DNA from: Micromonospora alfalfae
Lineage (GTDB): Bacteria; Actinomycetota; Actinomycetes; Mycobacteriales; Micromonosporaceae
DNA: 64,000 nucleotides
Assembly: GCF_022230925.1 (NCBI RefSeq)
Contig: NZ_JAKKFH010000012.1
Span: 1 to 64,000, forward strand
Reading direction: 5' to 3'
Position numbers and translations under genes: made by a program. The notes under the pieces are model-generated. The model was not told the DNA's origin, did not search any database, and saw only the letters and a list, made by a program, of their open reading frames with translations. This document shows positions 36,960 to 45,904 of the stretch, piece by piece; the first letter of the stretch is position 1; each line of letters opens with the position of its first letter.

Positions 36960-38602
36960 TGACTGTCGTCGAGGACCGACCGGAGACCGCGGCGCCCGCG
37001 CCACGCCGCCGGCCGAACCGGCTGCTGGCCCTGCTGCGCAACTCGTGGCGGCAGCTCACCAGCATGCGTACGGCGCTGATCCTGCTCTTCCTGCTCGCGA
37101 TCGCCGCCATCCCCGGCTCGGTGCTGCCGCAGCGCGGGATCAGCCCGGAGAAGGTCAACGAGTACTTCGTCGACCACCCGGACTGGGCCCCCCGGCTGGA
37201 CCGGATCGGCGCGTTCGAGGTCTTCGGGTCGGTCTGGTTCTCCGCGATCTACCTGCTGCTGTTCACCTCCCTGATCGGCTGCATCACGCCCCGGCTGCGT
37301 GACCACGTCCGCACGCTGCGCTCGCGTCCGCCGGCCGCGCCGAAGCGGATGGCCCGGCTGCCGCAGCACACAGTGCTGCCCGCCCCGCCCGGTGGGGCGG
37401 CGGCCATCGCGGAGGCGCTGCGCAAGCGCCGCTGGCGTGTCGAGGTGCGCGGCGACGAGGTCTCCGCCGAGAAGGGCTACCTCAAGGAGACCGGCAACCT
37501 GCTGTTCCACACCTCGCTGATCGCGGTGCTGATCGGCGTGGCGCTCGGCTCCTGGTACGGCTGGAGCGGCAACCGGCTGCTGGTGGCCGGCGCTGACAAC
37601 GCGTTCTGCAACACCCGTCAGCAGTACGCCGAGGCGAAGCTCGGCCCTCAGGTGGACAGCGCCGACCTGCCCGGCTTCTGCCTGCGGCTGGACGACTTCG
37701 AGGCCCGGTTCCTGGCGTCCGGCCAACCGGAGTTCTTCAACGCCACTGTCACAGTCGACGGCCCGGACGAGCCGACCCGCAGCGCCGACTTCTCGGTGAA
37801 CTCGCCGCTGCGCCTCAACGACGCGAGCGTTTACCTGCTCGGCCACGGGTACGCCCCGGTGATCCGCTACACCGACCGGTTCGGCAACAGCCAGATCAGT
37901 GACGAACCGTTCCTGACCACCGGCGACATGGGCCTGACCAGCGAAGGGTTGGCGGCCTTCCCGGACGCGAACGTCGACCCGGCGACCGGTCAGCGCGCAC
38001 CGGATCTGCAGATGGCGTTCACCGGCATCTACCTGCCCACGGCACCCGAGCAGGCGCCGTTCGTCCGCTCGCAGTACCCGACCGAGCGCAACCCGGCGCT
38101 GAACCTGGTCGCCTACCGGGGCAACCTCGGCCTGGACGCCGGTATCCCCGGCTCGGTCTACCAACTCGACCAGCGGCAGGTGCGGGCCGGCAAGGTCAAG
38201 GAGGTCGGCACCAAACTGCTCCGCAAGGGCGAGACCTGGAAGCTGGACGACGGCACGACAGTCGAGTTCCTGGGCACCGAGCGGTACGTCACCCTCTCCA
38301 TCCGGCACGATCCGGGCTCGACGATGCTGCTGGTCAGCTGCGGCGTCCTGCTGGTCGGGTTGATGGGTTCGCTGTTCGGGAAACGCCGCCGGGTGTTCTT
38401 CCGGGTGGTGCCGGCCGACCCCGGGGAAGGATCTCCGACGAGCGGTAGTAGCTTGATGGAGGTCGGCGGGTTGCCGCGTACCGACTATCCAGGGTTCGCC
38501 GACGAGTTCACCCAGCTGGTCGCCGCCGTCAGCGGTGCCGAACGGGCTGGTGCTGGCGCTGACTCCGCTGACCGGGCCGGCGTGCGAGAAGGAGCCGAGT
38601 GA
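36959..38602 (+). CDS. resB: ResB cytochrome c maturation protein
   Basis: This 547-aa ResB has an N-terminal cytosolic tail, membrane helices at about 38-55, 88-105 and 180-200, a large extracytoplasmic domain (about 205-440) and a last helix near 448-468. The block LLFHTSLIAVLIGVALG and the late region with TLSIRHDPGSTMLLVSCG are typical. With CcsB it forms the system II haem lyase that attaches haem to apocytochrome c. The C-terminal 70 residues are polar and Ala/Gly-rich. Overlaps with both neighbours indicate one operon. Confidence 0.93.
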   Translation: MTVVEDRPETAAPAPRRRPNRLLALLRNSWRQLTSMRTALILLFLLAIAAIPGSVLPQRGISPEKVNEYFVDHPDWAPRLDRIGAFEVFGSVWFSAIYLLLFTSLIGCITPRLRDHVRTLRSRPPAAPKRMARLPQHTVLPAPPGGAAAIAEALRKRRWRVEVRGDEVSAEKGYLKETGNLLFHTSLIAVLIGVALGSWYGWSGNRLLVAGADNAFCNTRQQYAEAKLGPQVDSADLPGFCLRLDDFEARFLASGQPEFFNATVTVDGPDEPTRSADFSVNSPLRLNDASVYLLGHGYAPVIRYTDRFGNSQISDEPFLTTGDMGLTSEGLAAFPDANVDPATGQRAPDLQMAFTGIYLPTAPEQAPFVRSQYPTERNPALNLVAYRGNLGLDAGIPGSVYQLDQRQVRAGKVKEVGTKLLRKGETWKLDDGTTVEFLGTERYVTLSIRHDPGSTMLLVSCGVLLVGLMGSLFGKRRRVFFRVVPADPGEGSPTSGSSLMEVGGLPRTDYPGFADEFTQLVAAVSGAERAGAGADSADRAGVREGAE

Positions 38603-39573
38603 TGTCCGCACTCTCCGACAATCTGGTGACATTCGCGATCCTGGCGTACCTGATCGCGATGATCGGCCACGCCGTCGAGTACGCGCTGGGCAACGTGCGT
38701 ACCCGGGTCGCCACGGCGGCTCCGGTGCGCGAGTTGGTCGGTGCGGGTGGCGGTGTCGTCCCGACGCCGCCGGCGCCGGTCCCGTCGCCGCCCACGGTCG
38801 ACCGTTCCGCCGGGCGGGCCCGGCTCGCGGGCCTGATCGGGGTGGGCGCCACTGCTGTCGCCGCCGCGCTGCACCTGGCGGCGCTGGTGACCCGTGGGCT
38901 CGCTGCGGACCGGATGCCCTGGGGCAACATGTACGAGTTCGTGCTCACTGTGACGTTCATCGGGGTGGCCGCCTGGCTGGTGGTGCTCTGGAAGCGACAG
39001 TCGCTGCGCAAGCTCGGGCTCTTCCTCACCCTGGTGATGGTGCTGCTGGTCGCCACCGCCGAGCTGGTGCTGTACGTGCCGATCGTGCCGCTGGTGCCGG
39101 CGCTGAACTCGTACTGGTTCATCATCCACGTCTCGACGATCGTCTTCGCGTCCGGCATCTTTCTGCTCGGTGTGGTGCCGGCGGTCGGCTTCCTGATGCG
39201 CAACGGGTACGAGCAGGGCAAGCGCAGCTTCCCGTACACACTGGCCAAGCGGCTGCCCGGCGCGGCGGGCCTGGAGCGGCTGACCTTCGCGCTGCACGCC
39301 TTCGCCTTCCCGATCTTCACCTTCGCGGTGATCGCCGGTGCCATCTGGGCCGAGGCGGCCTGGGGCCGGCCGTGGGGCTGGGACCCGAAGGAGACCTGGG
39401 CGTTCATCTCCTGGGTGGTGTACGCCGGCTACCTGCACGCCCGCGCGACGCCCAGCGTCAAGCGGAACGTGGCCACCTGGATCGCGGTGCTCGGCTTCCT
39501 CACCATGCTGATGAACCTGTTCGGCGTGAACATCTTCTTCACCGGCCTGCACTCGTACGGCGGGCTGGACTGA
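38602..39573 (+). CDS. ccsB: cytochrome c biogenesis protein CcsB/CcsA
   Basis: This 323-aa integral membrane protein of about eight helices has the haem-handling WWD motif W-G-WDPKETWAF (Trp258, Trp260, Trp266) in an extracytoplasmic loop, with conserved His residues flanking it. It partners ResB in system II haem export and ligation. The ATG at 38602 overlaps the resB stop; a GTG three bases upstream is less likely. A Pro-rich cytosolic stretch (residues 53-70) is a local oddity. It ends the hemL-ccs run and is followed by a hairpin. Confidence 0.94.
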   Translation: MSALSDNLVTFAILAYLIAMIGHAVEYALGNVRTRVATAAPVRELVGAGGGVVPTPPAPVPSPPTVDRSAGRARLAGLIGVGATAVAAALHLAALVTRGLAADRMPWGNMYEFVLTVTFIGVAAWLVVLWKRQSLRKLGLFLTLVMVLLVATAELVLYVPIVPLVPALNSYWFIIHVSTIVFASGIFLLGVVPAVGFLMRNGYEQGKRSFPYTLAKRLPGAAGLERLTFALHAFAFPIFTFAVIAGAIWAEAAWGRPWGWDPKETWAFISWVVYAGYLHARATPSVKRNVATWIAVLGFLTMLMNLFGVNIFFTGLHSYGGLD

Positions 39574-39588
39574 TCCTGGCAACGCGGT

Positions 39589-39625
39589 GCGGGCCGGTCA
39601 CGGATTCCGTCAGTGAGCGGCCCGC
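39589..39625. terminator. hairpin between ccsB and 72-aa gene
   Basis: GCGGGCCG (39589-39596) and CGGCCCGC (39618-39625) form an 8-bp GC stem with an inner ACGGA-TCCGT step. Outer sequences (CCTGGCAAC and GTTGCCAGG) add a longer imperfect stem. It lies between convergent genes and overlaps the last codons of the leftward one. It may act in both directions; no U-tract is present. Confidence 0.45.
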
Positions 39626-39828
39626 GTCCACCGGGTGGGTTGCCAGGCCCGCAACGCCCGCTCGACCTGGATGGTGACCTGGTAGGACACCTCCGGTAGA
39701 TCGGCCAGCTCGATCCGCTCACCGCGCATCGCCAGTTGGGCGTGCAGTTCCCGGGCGACGGCGTCACGAAGTTCGACCAGCAGGGGCGACAACCCGTCCG
39801 GGTCGCCGACGACGTAGGCGTCCGACAT
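39610..39828 (-). CDS. small hypothetical protein, 72 aa
   Basis: This 72-aa soluble protein has two amphipathic helices (SPLLVELRDAVARELHAQLA and VSYQVTIQVERALRAW). It is leftward and convergent with ccsB. Codon use and a good ATG (39828) support a real gene. It looks like a short helical adaptor, but I recognise no family and there is no functional clue from neighbours. Confidence 0.55.
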   Translation of the reverse strand: MSDAYVVGDPDGLSPLLVELRDAVARELHAQLAMRGERIELADLPEVSYQVTIQVERALRAWQPTRWTRAAH

Positions 39829-40158
39829 GAAGCCACTCTGCGCCCGCTTCCCGCCGTTCGGCCAGGCCCGGTGAGATGTGTCTGCCGGGCTTGACCCGGT
39901 CCTGATCGGCGATATGGCGGTGTCCCGCGCCCGGTCGGCCGTTGATCCACTCGGCTTCCAGGAAGTCGGGGCGTCCTGCGGCCCGGGACACCGCGACTTT
40001 CTGAAACCCGGGTGGATCTTGTGGTGGCCGCCGGTGAGCCGGGGTCGCAGCTCGCGTTACCGCGATATGCGCGTCATGGGGTGACGCAGCGTCGAGGGCT
40101 CGCTACCGTGCGGCAGGTGGGTCGTGCGACCCGACGATCGCGGCGGAAGGTGGATGCA
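39829..40158. other. gene-less stretch with palindrome remnant
   Basis: This 330-bp gap separates the divergent 72-aa gene and the XRE regulator gene. It contains the degraded third copy of the 75-nt palindrome (39944-40018) and presumably the promoters of both genes. Open frames across it continue from the XRE gene but have no homology-like composition. An AAGGTGG ribosome site lies just before 40159. Confidence 0.6.
39944..40018. repeat. 75-nt palindromic intergenic element, copy 3 (degraded)
   Basis: Arms of 33 nt (39944-39976, 39986-40018) pair at about 27 of 33 positions around a 9-nt loop, TGCGGCCCG, which differs by one base from that of the copy at 43364-43438. Right-arm blocks GGACACCGCGACTT and AACCCG are shared with that copy. 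The mismatches make it look older. Confidence 0.75.
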
Positions 40159-40965
40159 GTGACCACAGTGGTGTCCACGGCGGCGCTGATCCGGGAGCAG
40201 CTCCGGCGGTCCCGGCTCGCGGCCGGGCTGACTCAGGAGGAGTACGGCAAACGCGCGCACTACTCGCCGTCAATGGTGTCGGCCGTCGAGCTGGGGCAGG
40301 CGGCGCCCAACGAGGCGTACCTGATCCGGGCCGACGAGGTGCTCGACACCGGCGGCCTGCTGGTCTCACTGCGGGAGCTGGGTCGGCGCGACGGCGAGCC
40401 GGTCTGGTTCCGCCCCTGGCTGGAGGTCGAGCGGGTCGCCACCCAACTGCGCTGCTTCGGCGCGACGATGATCCCCGGGCTGTTGCAGACCGCCGACTAC
40501 GCCCGGGCGGTGTTCCGGCTCGACCTGGGGCTGACAGCCGACCGGGTGGAGGAGTTGGTGGCGGCCCGGTTGGAGCGGCAGACGATCCTCGACAGGGAGC
40601 ACCCGCCGCAGCTCACCGCCGTGATCGACGAGGCCGCGTTGCAGCGCTTCGCGGAGGGCTGCGCCGGGGTGCTGGCCGAGCAACTGCGGCACCTGGTGAC
40701 GTGCGCCCGCCGCCCGCACATCAGGGTGCACGTGCTGCCGCAGGGTGTGGGCCTGCACGCCGGCCTCTTCGGGCCGTTCATCCTCGGCCGCACCGCCGAC
40801 GGCAGTTGGCTTGGCTTCCTTGACAACCAGACCGGTGGCACCGCCGTGGACGACATCAACGAGGTGGCGACGCTGCTCGGAAGGTGGGAGAGTCTGCGCA
40901 GTGACGCGCTGCCCCGGCAGCAGTCGATCGACCTGCTCGAGGAGATCGTGAAGCCATGGATCTGA
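40159..40965 (+). CDS. XRE regulator with DUF5753 domain
   Basis: This 268-aa regulator has an XRE helix-turn-helix (about 10-65; SRLAAGLTQEEYGKRA, SPSMVSAVELG) and a C-terminal DUF5753 domain (about 85-265; MIPGLLQTADYARAV, RLERQTIL, VLPQGVGLHAGLFGPF). Such proteins pair with small DUF397 proteins in streptomycetes and relatives, where they influence differentiation and secondary metabolism. A DUF397 gene indeed overlaps its 3' end. The GTG at 40159 has a good AAGGTGG site. Confidence 0.9.
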   Translation: MTTVVSTAALIREQLRRSRLAAGLTQEEYGKRAHYSPSMVSAVELGQAAPNEAYLIRADEVLDTGGLLVSLRELGRRDGEPVWFRPWLEVERVATQLRCFGATMIPGLLQTADYARAVFRLDLGLTADRVEELVAARLERQTILDREHPPQLTAVIDEAALQRFAEGCAGVLAEQLRHLVTCARRPHIRVHVLPQGVGLHAGLFGPFILGRTADGSWLGFLDNQTGGTAVDDINEVATLLGRWESLRSDALPRQQSIDLLEEIVKPWI

Positions 40966-41144
40966 CCGGAGCCCGCTGGCACAAGTCCACCCGGAGCGGC
41001 AATGACGCTGGCGCCTGCGTCGAGGTCGCTGACAACCTGCCCGGCCGGGTGCACGTCCGCGATTCCAAGGACCGCGACGGCGATTTGCTGACCTTCACCC
41101 CGGCCTCGTGGCGGGCCTTCGTCGAGCTGGCCCGCACCCACTGA
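40956..41144 (+). CDS. DUF397 protein
   Basis: This 62-aa DUF397 protein has the family pattern ARWHKSTRSGNDAGACVEVA, then VHVRDSKDRDG and FTPASWRAFVELAR. These act as partners, probably antagonists, of XRE/DUF5753 regulators such as the one encoded immediately upstream, with which it overlaps by 10 nt. The pair resembles a toxin-antitoxin-like or BldB-associated module, but the role here is inferred. Confidence 0.9.
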   Translation: MDLTGARWHKSTRSGNDAGACVEVADNLPGRVHVRDSKDRDGDLLTFTPASWRAFVELARTH

Positions 41145-41235
41145 CCGTCCGCTCAGCCGGGTAGCCGCAGGCGTTCCCGCCCCCGGCCCGGGCCACCCCA
41201 GCAGGATGGCCCGGAGGTCTCGCCCGCGCCCGCGA

Positions 41236-41712
41236 TCAGCCGCCGAACCAGCCGGGCACGTCGAGCCGGAACCAGTTGGCCGAGGCCATGGTGCCGAGGT
41301 CGTCTTCCATCGCGGTGACCCGTTCCGGGCCGAGCGTGTCCACCCACTGTGCCCGCAGCCGGTCGAAGATCTCGGCCGAGCGGCGTAGCCCGTCGGCGCC
41401 ACGCGCTGTCACTCGGACCAGCCGCCGTCGGGCGTCGGTGGGGTCGTCGACCCGCTCCAGGTAGCCGACGGCGACCAACCGGTCGACGGTCTTGCCGGCT
41501 GCCTGTTTGGAGATGCCCAGCCGCTGACCCAGCTCGGTGGCGGTGGTGCCGTCCACGCCGACGGCCTGGAGCACGAACCCGTGCAGCGGTCGCAGCTCCG
41601 GATGCCCCTCCCGGGCCAGCTCGGCGTGCAGGTCGTCGATCAGCGTCCGGAAGCCGGCCAGCAGCAGCAGCGGCAGCGCGAAGCCGGGCCGCGCGGGATC
41701 AGGGGTTGCCAT
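41236..41712 (-). CDS. MarR family transcriptional regulator
   Basis: This 158-aa winged-helix regulator has the MarR core at about residues 50-120 (TTATELGQRLGISKQAAGKTV, GYLERVDDPTDARRRLV). It is divergent from a carboxymuconolactone decarboxylase-type gene, with two near-identical palindromic boxes in the 82-bp gap. The ATG at 41712 is chosen; a TTG three codons upstream is possible but overlaps the first box. It likely represses both genes until an aromatic or oxidant ligand binds. Confidence 0.87.
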   Translation of the reverse strand: MATPDPARPGFALPLLLLAGFRTLIDDLHAELAREGHPELRPLHGFVLQAVGVDGTTATELGQRLGISKQAAGKTVDRLVAVGYLERVDDPTDARRRLVRVTARGADGLRRSAEIFDRLRAQWVDTLGPERVTAMEDDLGTMASANWFRLDVPGWFGG

Positions 41713-41716
41713 GTTC

Positions 41717-41752
41717 GACAACCACGTTTACTATTTCGTCAACCACGTTGAC
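41717..41752. promoter_or_regulatory. paired MarR operator boxes
   Basis: GTCAAC-CAC-GTTGAC (41738-41752) is a perfect palindrome. GACAACCACGTTTAC (41717-41731) is a near copy 21 bp away, so two boxes face the same helix side. They lie between the divergent MarR and AhpD-like genes and are the natural binding sites for that MarR protein. Confidence 0.65.
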
Positions 41753-41794
41753 TATCTTACGTCACCCGATCCGCACTCTGGAAAGTAGGCAGCC

Positions 41795-42349
41795 ATGCCC
41801 GTCTTCACCGCTCACACCGCCGAGACCGCGCCCGCCGCCGCCCGACGAGCCATCGAGGGCGTAGCCGGCCGGTTCGGCTGGCTGCCCAGCGCGGTGGCGC
41901 TGATAGCCGACTCGCCGCAGTTGCTCACCGGCTTCCTCACCGCCAGCGCGGGCTTCGAGCAGACCGACCTCGCCCCGCTGGAACGGGAGGTGGTCATCCT
42001 GGCGATCTCCACCAGTCACGAATGCCATTTCTGCGTCGCCCTGCACACCGGCAAGCTCACCCAACTCGGCGCGACGCCCGAACTGATCACCGCACTACGC
42101 GCTGGCTCGGCGCTGCCCGAGCCGCGCCTGGAGGCCCTGCGCCGCTTCACGCTGGCCGTGCTCGACCACCGAGGCGCAGTGCCCGACGACGAGTTGGACG
42201 CCTTCCTGACCGCCGGCTACCAGCCCCGGCACGCGCTGGACGTGGTGCTCGGCGTCGGCGCGTACACAATGTCCACCTTCGCCAACCGGCTCACCCGGGC
42301 GCCGCTCGACCCACCGCTGGCCGCCCACGCCTGGACGCCCACCGCCTGA
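41795..42349 (+). CDS. carboxymuconolactone decarboxylase/AhpD-like protein
   Basis: This 184-aa all-helical protein has the AhpD-type redox motif ECHFCVALH (Cys77, Cys80, His84). Proteins with this site act as peroxidase-type or disulphide-exchange enzymes rather than as true carboxymuconolactone decarboxylases. The divergent MarR gene suggests induction by oxidative or electrophile stress. The gene is followed by a convergent alpha/beta-hydrolase gene 24 bp away. Confidence 0.85.
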   Translation: MPVFTAHTAETAPAAARRAIEGVAGRFGWLPSAVALIADSPQLLTGFLTASAGFEQTDLAPLEREVVILAISTSHECHFCVALHTGKLTQLGATPELITALRAGSALPEPRLEALRRFTLAVLDHRGAVPDDELDAFLTAGYQPRHALDVVLGVGAYTMSTFANRLTRAPLDPPLAAHAWTPTA

Positions 42350-42373
42350 CCTGGAACGCCTGCCAACCGCTGC

Positions 42374-43249
42374 TCAGGACGCCCCGAGGAAGTCGCGCAG
42401 CAGGGCGAGCATCTCGTCCGGACGCTCCTCGTACAGCCAGTGCCCGCAGTCCTGGACCACCTCACCGCGGACAGTGTCGGCGTACCGGCGAACCTGCTCG
42501 GCGACCTGCCCGCCGAGGCTGGCCGCCGCGCCGACGGCCAGCACCGGCATGGTCAGCTTCGTGCCCCGGTACGCCGCGTTGTCGGCGATGTCCTGCTCGA
42601 ACGCCCGGAAGTAGGCGAAGCTCGCCCGCAGATGCGCAGGGTCACGCAGATGGCTGGCGAACTCCTCGATGTCGGGCGCGGCGATGCTGCCCTTGCGCAC
42701 CATCAGCGCGTCGGTGAACCGATCCACCCAGAGTGACTCCCGCCCGTCGACCAACGCCTCCGGAAGCCCGTTGCCGATGGAGAAGTAGCCGAAGTTCCAC
42801 ACCCCGGGCCCGGCCGAGGTGAGCGCGGGGAACGTGTAGATGCTCTCGTCGGGGATCGGCGCCTCGCTGAGCACCAGCCGACTCACCCGCTGCGGATGGG
42901 CGGCGGCGTACGCGTACGCCACCATGGTCCCCAGGTCGTGCCCGACCAGCCGAAGGTCACTGGCCAGGCCGAGCTGGTCGAGTAGTCCATGCAGGTCGGA
43001 GGCGACAGTCTTCTTGTCGTACCCGCCGTCCGGGGCGTCGCTGCCCCCGAAACCGCGCAGGTCGGGCGCGACCACGTCGAAGGAGCGCCCCAACTCGGGC
43101 AGCAGATGCCGCCACATGTGCCAGCACTGCGGGTACCCGTGCAGCAGCACCAGTGGCGGGCCGGCACCGCCACGAACGTAGTTCATGGTGATCTGACCGA
43201 CCCGAGCCCGCTGCTCGGTGAACCCCGCCGGAACCCGCTCCCCACCCAT
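42374..43249 (-). CDS. alpha/beta-hydrolase, epoxide hydrolase-like
   Basis: This protein of about 291 aa has an oxyanion-hole HGYP motif (about 37-40), RGFGGSD, the nucleophile Asp105 in VGHDLGTM, and the catalytic His near 270 in DCGHWLYEERP. An Asp nucleophile in GHDLG places it with epoxide hydrolases and fluoroacetate dehalogenases. I start it at ATG 43249 because GGAGG lies 5 nt upstream and the longer frame runs into the 75-nt palindrome. Substrate unknown. Confidence 0.85.
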   Translation of the reverse strand: MGGERVPAGFTEQRARVGQITMNYVRGGAGPPLVLLHGYPQCWHMWRHLLPELGRSFDVVAPDLRGFGGSDAPDGGYDKKTVASDLHGLLDQLGLASDLRLVGHDLGTMVAYAYAAAHPQRVSRLVLSEAPIPDESIYTFPALTSAGPGVWNFGYFSIGNGLPEALVDGRESLWVDRFTDALMVRKGSIAAPDIEEFASHLRDPAHLRASFAYFRAFEQDIADNAAYRGTKLTMPVLAVGAAASLGGQVAEQVRRYADTVRGEVVQDCGHWLYEERPDEMLALLRDFLGAS

Positions 43250-43363
43250 CGCCGCCTCCATCCGCCGCCGCCCGCCGTGCGTGCCCTCTGCCGTCCGCCC
43301 GCCGCCTGCCCGGCTACCCGCTCCGCCGCCCGCCATGCCCGCGAGATTCGGGTCCTGCCGGTT

Positions 43364-43438
43364 GATCGACTCGTCTTCCTTGAAGTCGCGGTGTCCGGCG
43401 GCCCGGGACACCGCGACTTCAAGGAACCCGAGTCGATC
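43364..43438. repeat. 75-nt palindromic intergenic element, copy 2
   Basis: Arms 43364-43396 and 43406-43438 pair at 31 of 33 positions around a 9-nt loop (GGCGGCCCG). The outer motif GATCGACTCG matches copy 1, and the inner GAAGTCGCGGTGTCC matches copy 3. It lies in the gap between the divergent epoxide hydrolase and ubiD genes. Confidence 0.85.
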
Positions 43439-43511
43439 TAGACGCGCCGATCGCGAGCGTCACAGCACCCGGCTTGGGCCCTGCGGGAGTCGGTGCGGGA
43501 GACTGGGCGAC

Positions 43512-44972
43512 ATGGCGGCTCGTGGCTTCCCGTACACCGATCTCAAGGACTTCATCGCGGCGCTGGAGCGCGCGGGGGAGTTGCGCCGGATCGACGTCCC
43601 GGTCGATCCGACCCTGGAGATCAGCGAGGTGGTCACCCGCACGGTGCGGGCCGGCGGCCCGGCGCTGCTCTTCGAGCGTCCGACCCGGGGCGAGATGCCG
43701 GTGGCGATCAACCTGTTCGGCACCGAGAAGCGGATGGCGATGGCGCTCGGCGTCGACTCGCTGGACGAGATCGGTGCCCGGATCGGCGCGATGATCAAGC
43801 CGGAGTTGCCGGTCGGCTGGTCGGGCATCCGGGAGGGCCTCGGCAAGGTCATGCAGCTCAAGTCGTTGCCGCCACGCAAGGTGAAGACAGCCCCCTGCCA
43901 GGAGGTCGTCTACCGGGGTGAGGACGTCGACCTCAACCGGCTGCCGGGCTTGCAGGTCTGGCCCGACGACGGCGGGATCTTCCACAACTACGGGCTGACC
44001 CACACCAAGCACCCGGAGACCGGCAAGCGCAACCTCGGCCTGTACCGACTCCAGCAGCACGGCCGCAACACCCTGGGCATGCACTGGCAGATCCACAAGG
44101 ACTCCACGGCGCACCACGCGGTCGCCGAGCGGCTCGGGCAGCGCCTGCCGGTCGCGGTCGCGATCGGCTGCGACCCGGTCGTCTCGTACGCGGCCAGCGC
44201 GCCGCTGCCCAGCGACATCGACGAGTACCTGTTCGCTGGGTTCCTGCGCGGCGAACGGGTGGAGATGGTCGACTGCCTCACCGTGCCGCTGCAGGTGCCG
44301 GCGCACGCGCAGATCGTGCTGGAGGGCTACCTGGAGCCGGGTGAGCGGCTGCCCGAGGGGCCGTTCGGCGACCACACCGGCTTCTACACGCCGGTCGAGC
44401 CGTTCCCCGTGCTGCACATCGAAGCGATGACCATGCAGCGCAAGCCGGTCTACCACTCGATCGTCACCTCGAAGCCGCCGCAGGAGGACCACGGCCTCGG
44501 CAAGGCCACCGAACGGATCTTCCAGCCGCTGCTCAAGCTGATGATCCCGGACATCGTCGACTACGACCTTCCGGCCGCGGGCGTCTTCCACAACTGCGCG
44601 ATCGTCTCGATCCGCAAGCGCTACCCGAAGCACGCCCAGAAGGTGATGAACGCGATCTGGGGCGCGCACCTGATGTCGCTCACCAAGCTGATCGTGATCG
44701 TCGACGAGGACTGCGACGTGCACGACTACAACGAGGTCGCCTTCCGGGCCTTCGGCAACGTCGACTACGCCCGCGACCTGCTGCTCACCGAGGGTCCGGT
44801 GGACCATCTCGACCACTCGTCGTACCAGCAGTTCTGGGGCGGCAAGGCTGGCGTCGACGCGACCCGCAAGCTGCCCACCGAGGGCTACACCCGCGGTTGG
44901 CCGGAGGAAATGAGCATGAGCCCCGAAGTCACCGCCCTGGTCGACAAGCGCTGGAAGGAGTACGGGATCTGA
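43512..44972 (+). CDS. ubiD: UbiD family decarboxylase (menaquinone, MqnL-type)
   Basis: This 486-aa prenylated-FMN decarboxylase has the conserved stretches TKHPETGKRNLGLYRLQ and EGYLEPGERLPEGPFGDHTG, containing the Arg and Glu residues of the E-R-E network. It lies directly upstream of ubiA and close to ubiX, and mqnE is in the same window. In futalosine organisms this set (MqnL, MqnP and UbiX) decarboxylates and prenylates 1,4-dihydroxy-6-naphthoate late in menaquinone synthesis. The ATG at 43512 gives the standard length, and the stop overlaps the ubiA start. Confidence 0.9.
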   Translation: MAARGFPYTDLKDFIAALERAGELRRIDVPVDPTLEISEVVTRTVRAGGPALLFERPTRGEMPVAINLFGTEKRMAMALGVDSLDEIGARIGAMIKPELPVGWSGIREGLGKVMQLKSLPPRKVKTAPCQEVVYRGEDVDLNRLPGLQVWPDDGGIFHNYGLTHTKHPETGKRNLGLYRLQQHGRNTLGMHWQIHKDSTAHHAVAERLGQRLPVAVAIGCDPVVSYAASAPLPSDIDEYLFAGFLRGERVEMVDCLTVPLQVPAHAQIVLEGYLEPGERLPEGPFGDHTGFYTPVEPFPVLHIEAMTMQRKPVYHSIVTSKPPQEDHGLGKATERIFQPLLKLMIPDIVDYDLPAAGVFHNCAIVSIRKRYPKHAQKVMNAIWGAHLMSLTKLIVIVDEDCDVHDYNEVAFRAFGNVDYARDLLLTEGPVDHLDHSSYQQFWGGKAGVDATRKLPTEGYTRGWPEEMSMSPEVTALVDKRWKEYGI

Positions 44973-45883
44973 TGGCCGTCATCGACGCACCGACGGCGAA
45001 GCCGGGCCGGACCAAGTCCTTCCTGAAGCTCGTCGCCGTCGAGCACTCGGTCTTCGCGCTGCCGTTCGCGTTCCTCTCCGCGCTGACCGCCATGCAGATC
45101 AACGGCGGCCGGGTACGGTGGCTCGACCTGCTGTTGATCACAGTGGCGATGGTCGGGGCGCGGACGTTCGCGATGGCAGCCAACCGGATCCTCGATCGCA
45201 AGATCGACGCGCGGAATCCGCGTACCGCCGGTCGGGAACTGGTCACCGGAGCGGTGAGCGTGCGGACGGCCTGGACCGGCGCGGCCGTCGCACTTGTGGT
45301 CTTCCTCGTCGCCGCCGCCCTGCTCAACCCGCTCTGCCTGGTGCTCGCGCCGCTCGCCGTGGTGCCGCTGGTCGTCTACCCCTACGCGAAGCGGTTCACC
45401 AACTGGCCGCACGCCATCCTCGGGATCGCCCAGGCGGTCGGCCCGGTCGGCGCCTGGCTGGCGGTCACCGGCACCCTGGACGGCTCCGGGCCGGCGTGGC
45501 TGCTCGGCGCGGCAGTGGGGCTGTGGATCGGCGGCTTCGACCTGATCTACGCCTGCCAGGACTCCGAGATCGACCGGGAGATCGGCGTGCACAGCGTGCC
45601 GGCCCGGTACGGTCGGCGTTTCGCGCTGCACGCCTCCACCGTCGCGCACGTGGTGACCTTCGCGCTGTTCATCTGGTTCGGTGCGCTGATCGGTCTCGGC
45701 TGGCTCTGGTGGATCGGGCTGGCGCTGACCGCTGTGGCGTTCGGCTACCAGCACCTGGTGGTCACCCCGACCGACCTCAGCAAGGTCAACCGGGCGTTCT
45801 TCACCGCAAACGGCTTCGTCGGCATCGCGCTGTTCCTCTTCGCCCTGCTCGACCTGGTGATCCGGCTCGGCCTACGGCAGTGA
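44972..45883 (+). CDS. ubiA: UbiA family prenyltransferase (MqnP-type)
   Basis: This 303-aa membrane prenyltransferase of about eight to nine helices has two Asp-rich motifs: ANRILDRKIDARNPRTAGREL (split NRxxD and D-A-R-N) near 65-85, and IYACQDSEIDREIGVHS near 190-207. It would attach a polyprenyl chain to the naphthoate ring in menaquinone synthesis, consistent with coupling to ubiD. The gene is followed by a leftward terpene synthase gene 21 bp away. Confidence 0.9.
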   Translation: MAVIDAPTAKPGRTKSFLKLVAVEHSVFALPFAFLSALTAMQINGGRVRWLDLLLITVAMVGARTFAMAANRILDRKIDARNPRTAGRELVTGAVSVRTAWTGAAVALVVFLVAAALLNPLCLVLAPLAVVPLVVYPYAKRFTNWPHAILGIAQAVGPVGAWLAVTGTLDGSGPAWLLGAAVGLWIGGFDLIYACQDSEIDREIGVHSVPARYGRRFALHASTVAHVVTFALFIWFGALIGLGWLWWIGLALTAVAFGYQHLVVTPTDLSKVNRAFFTANGFVGIALFLFALLDLVIRLGLRQ

Positions 45884-45904
45884 GGCCGGGTGGTCCGGCT
45901 CGGC

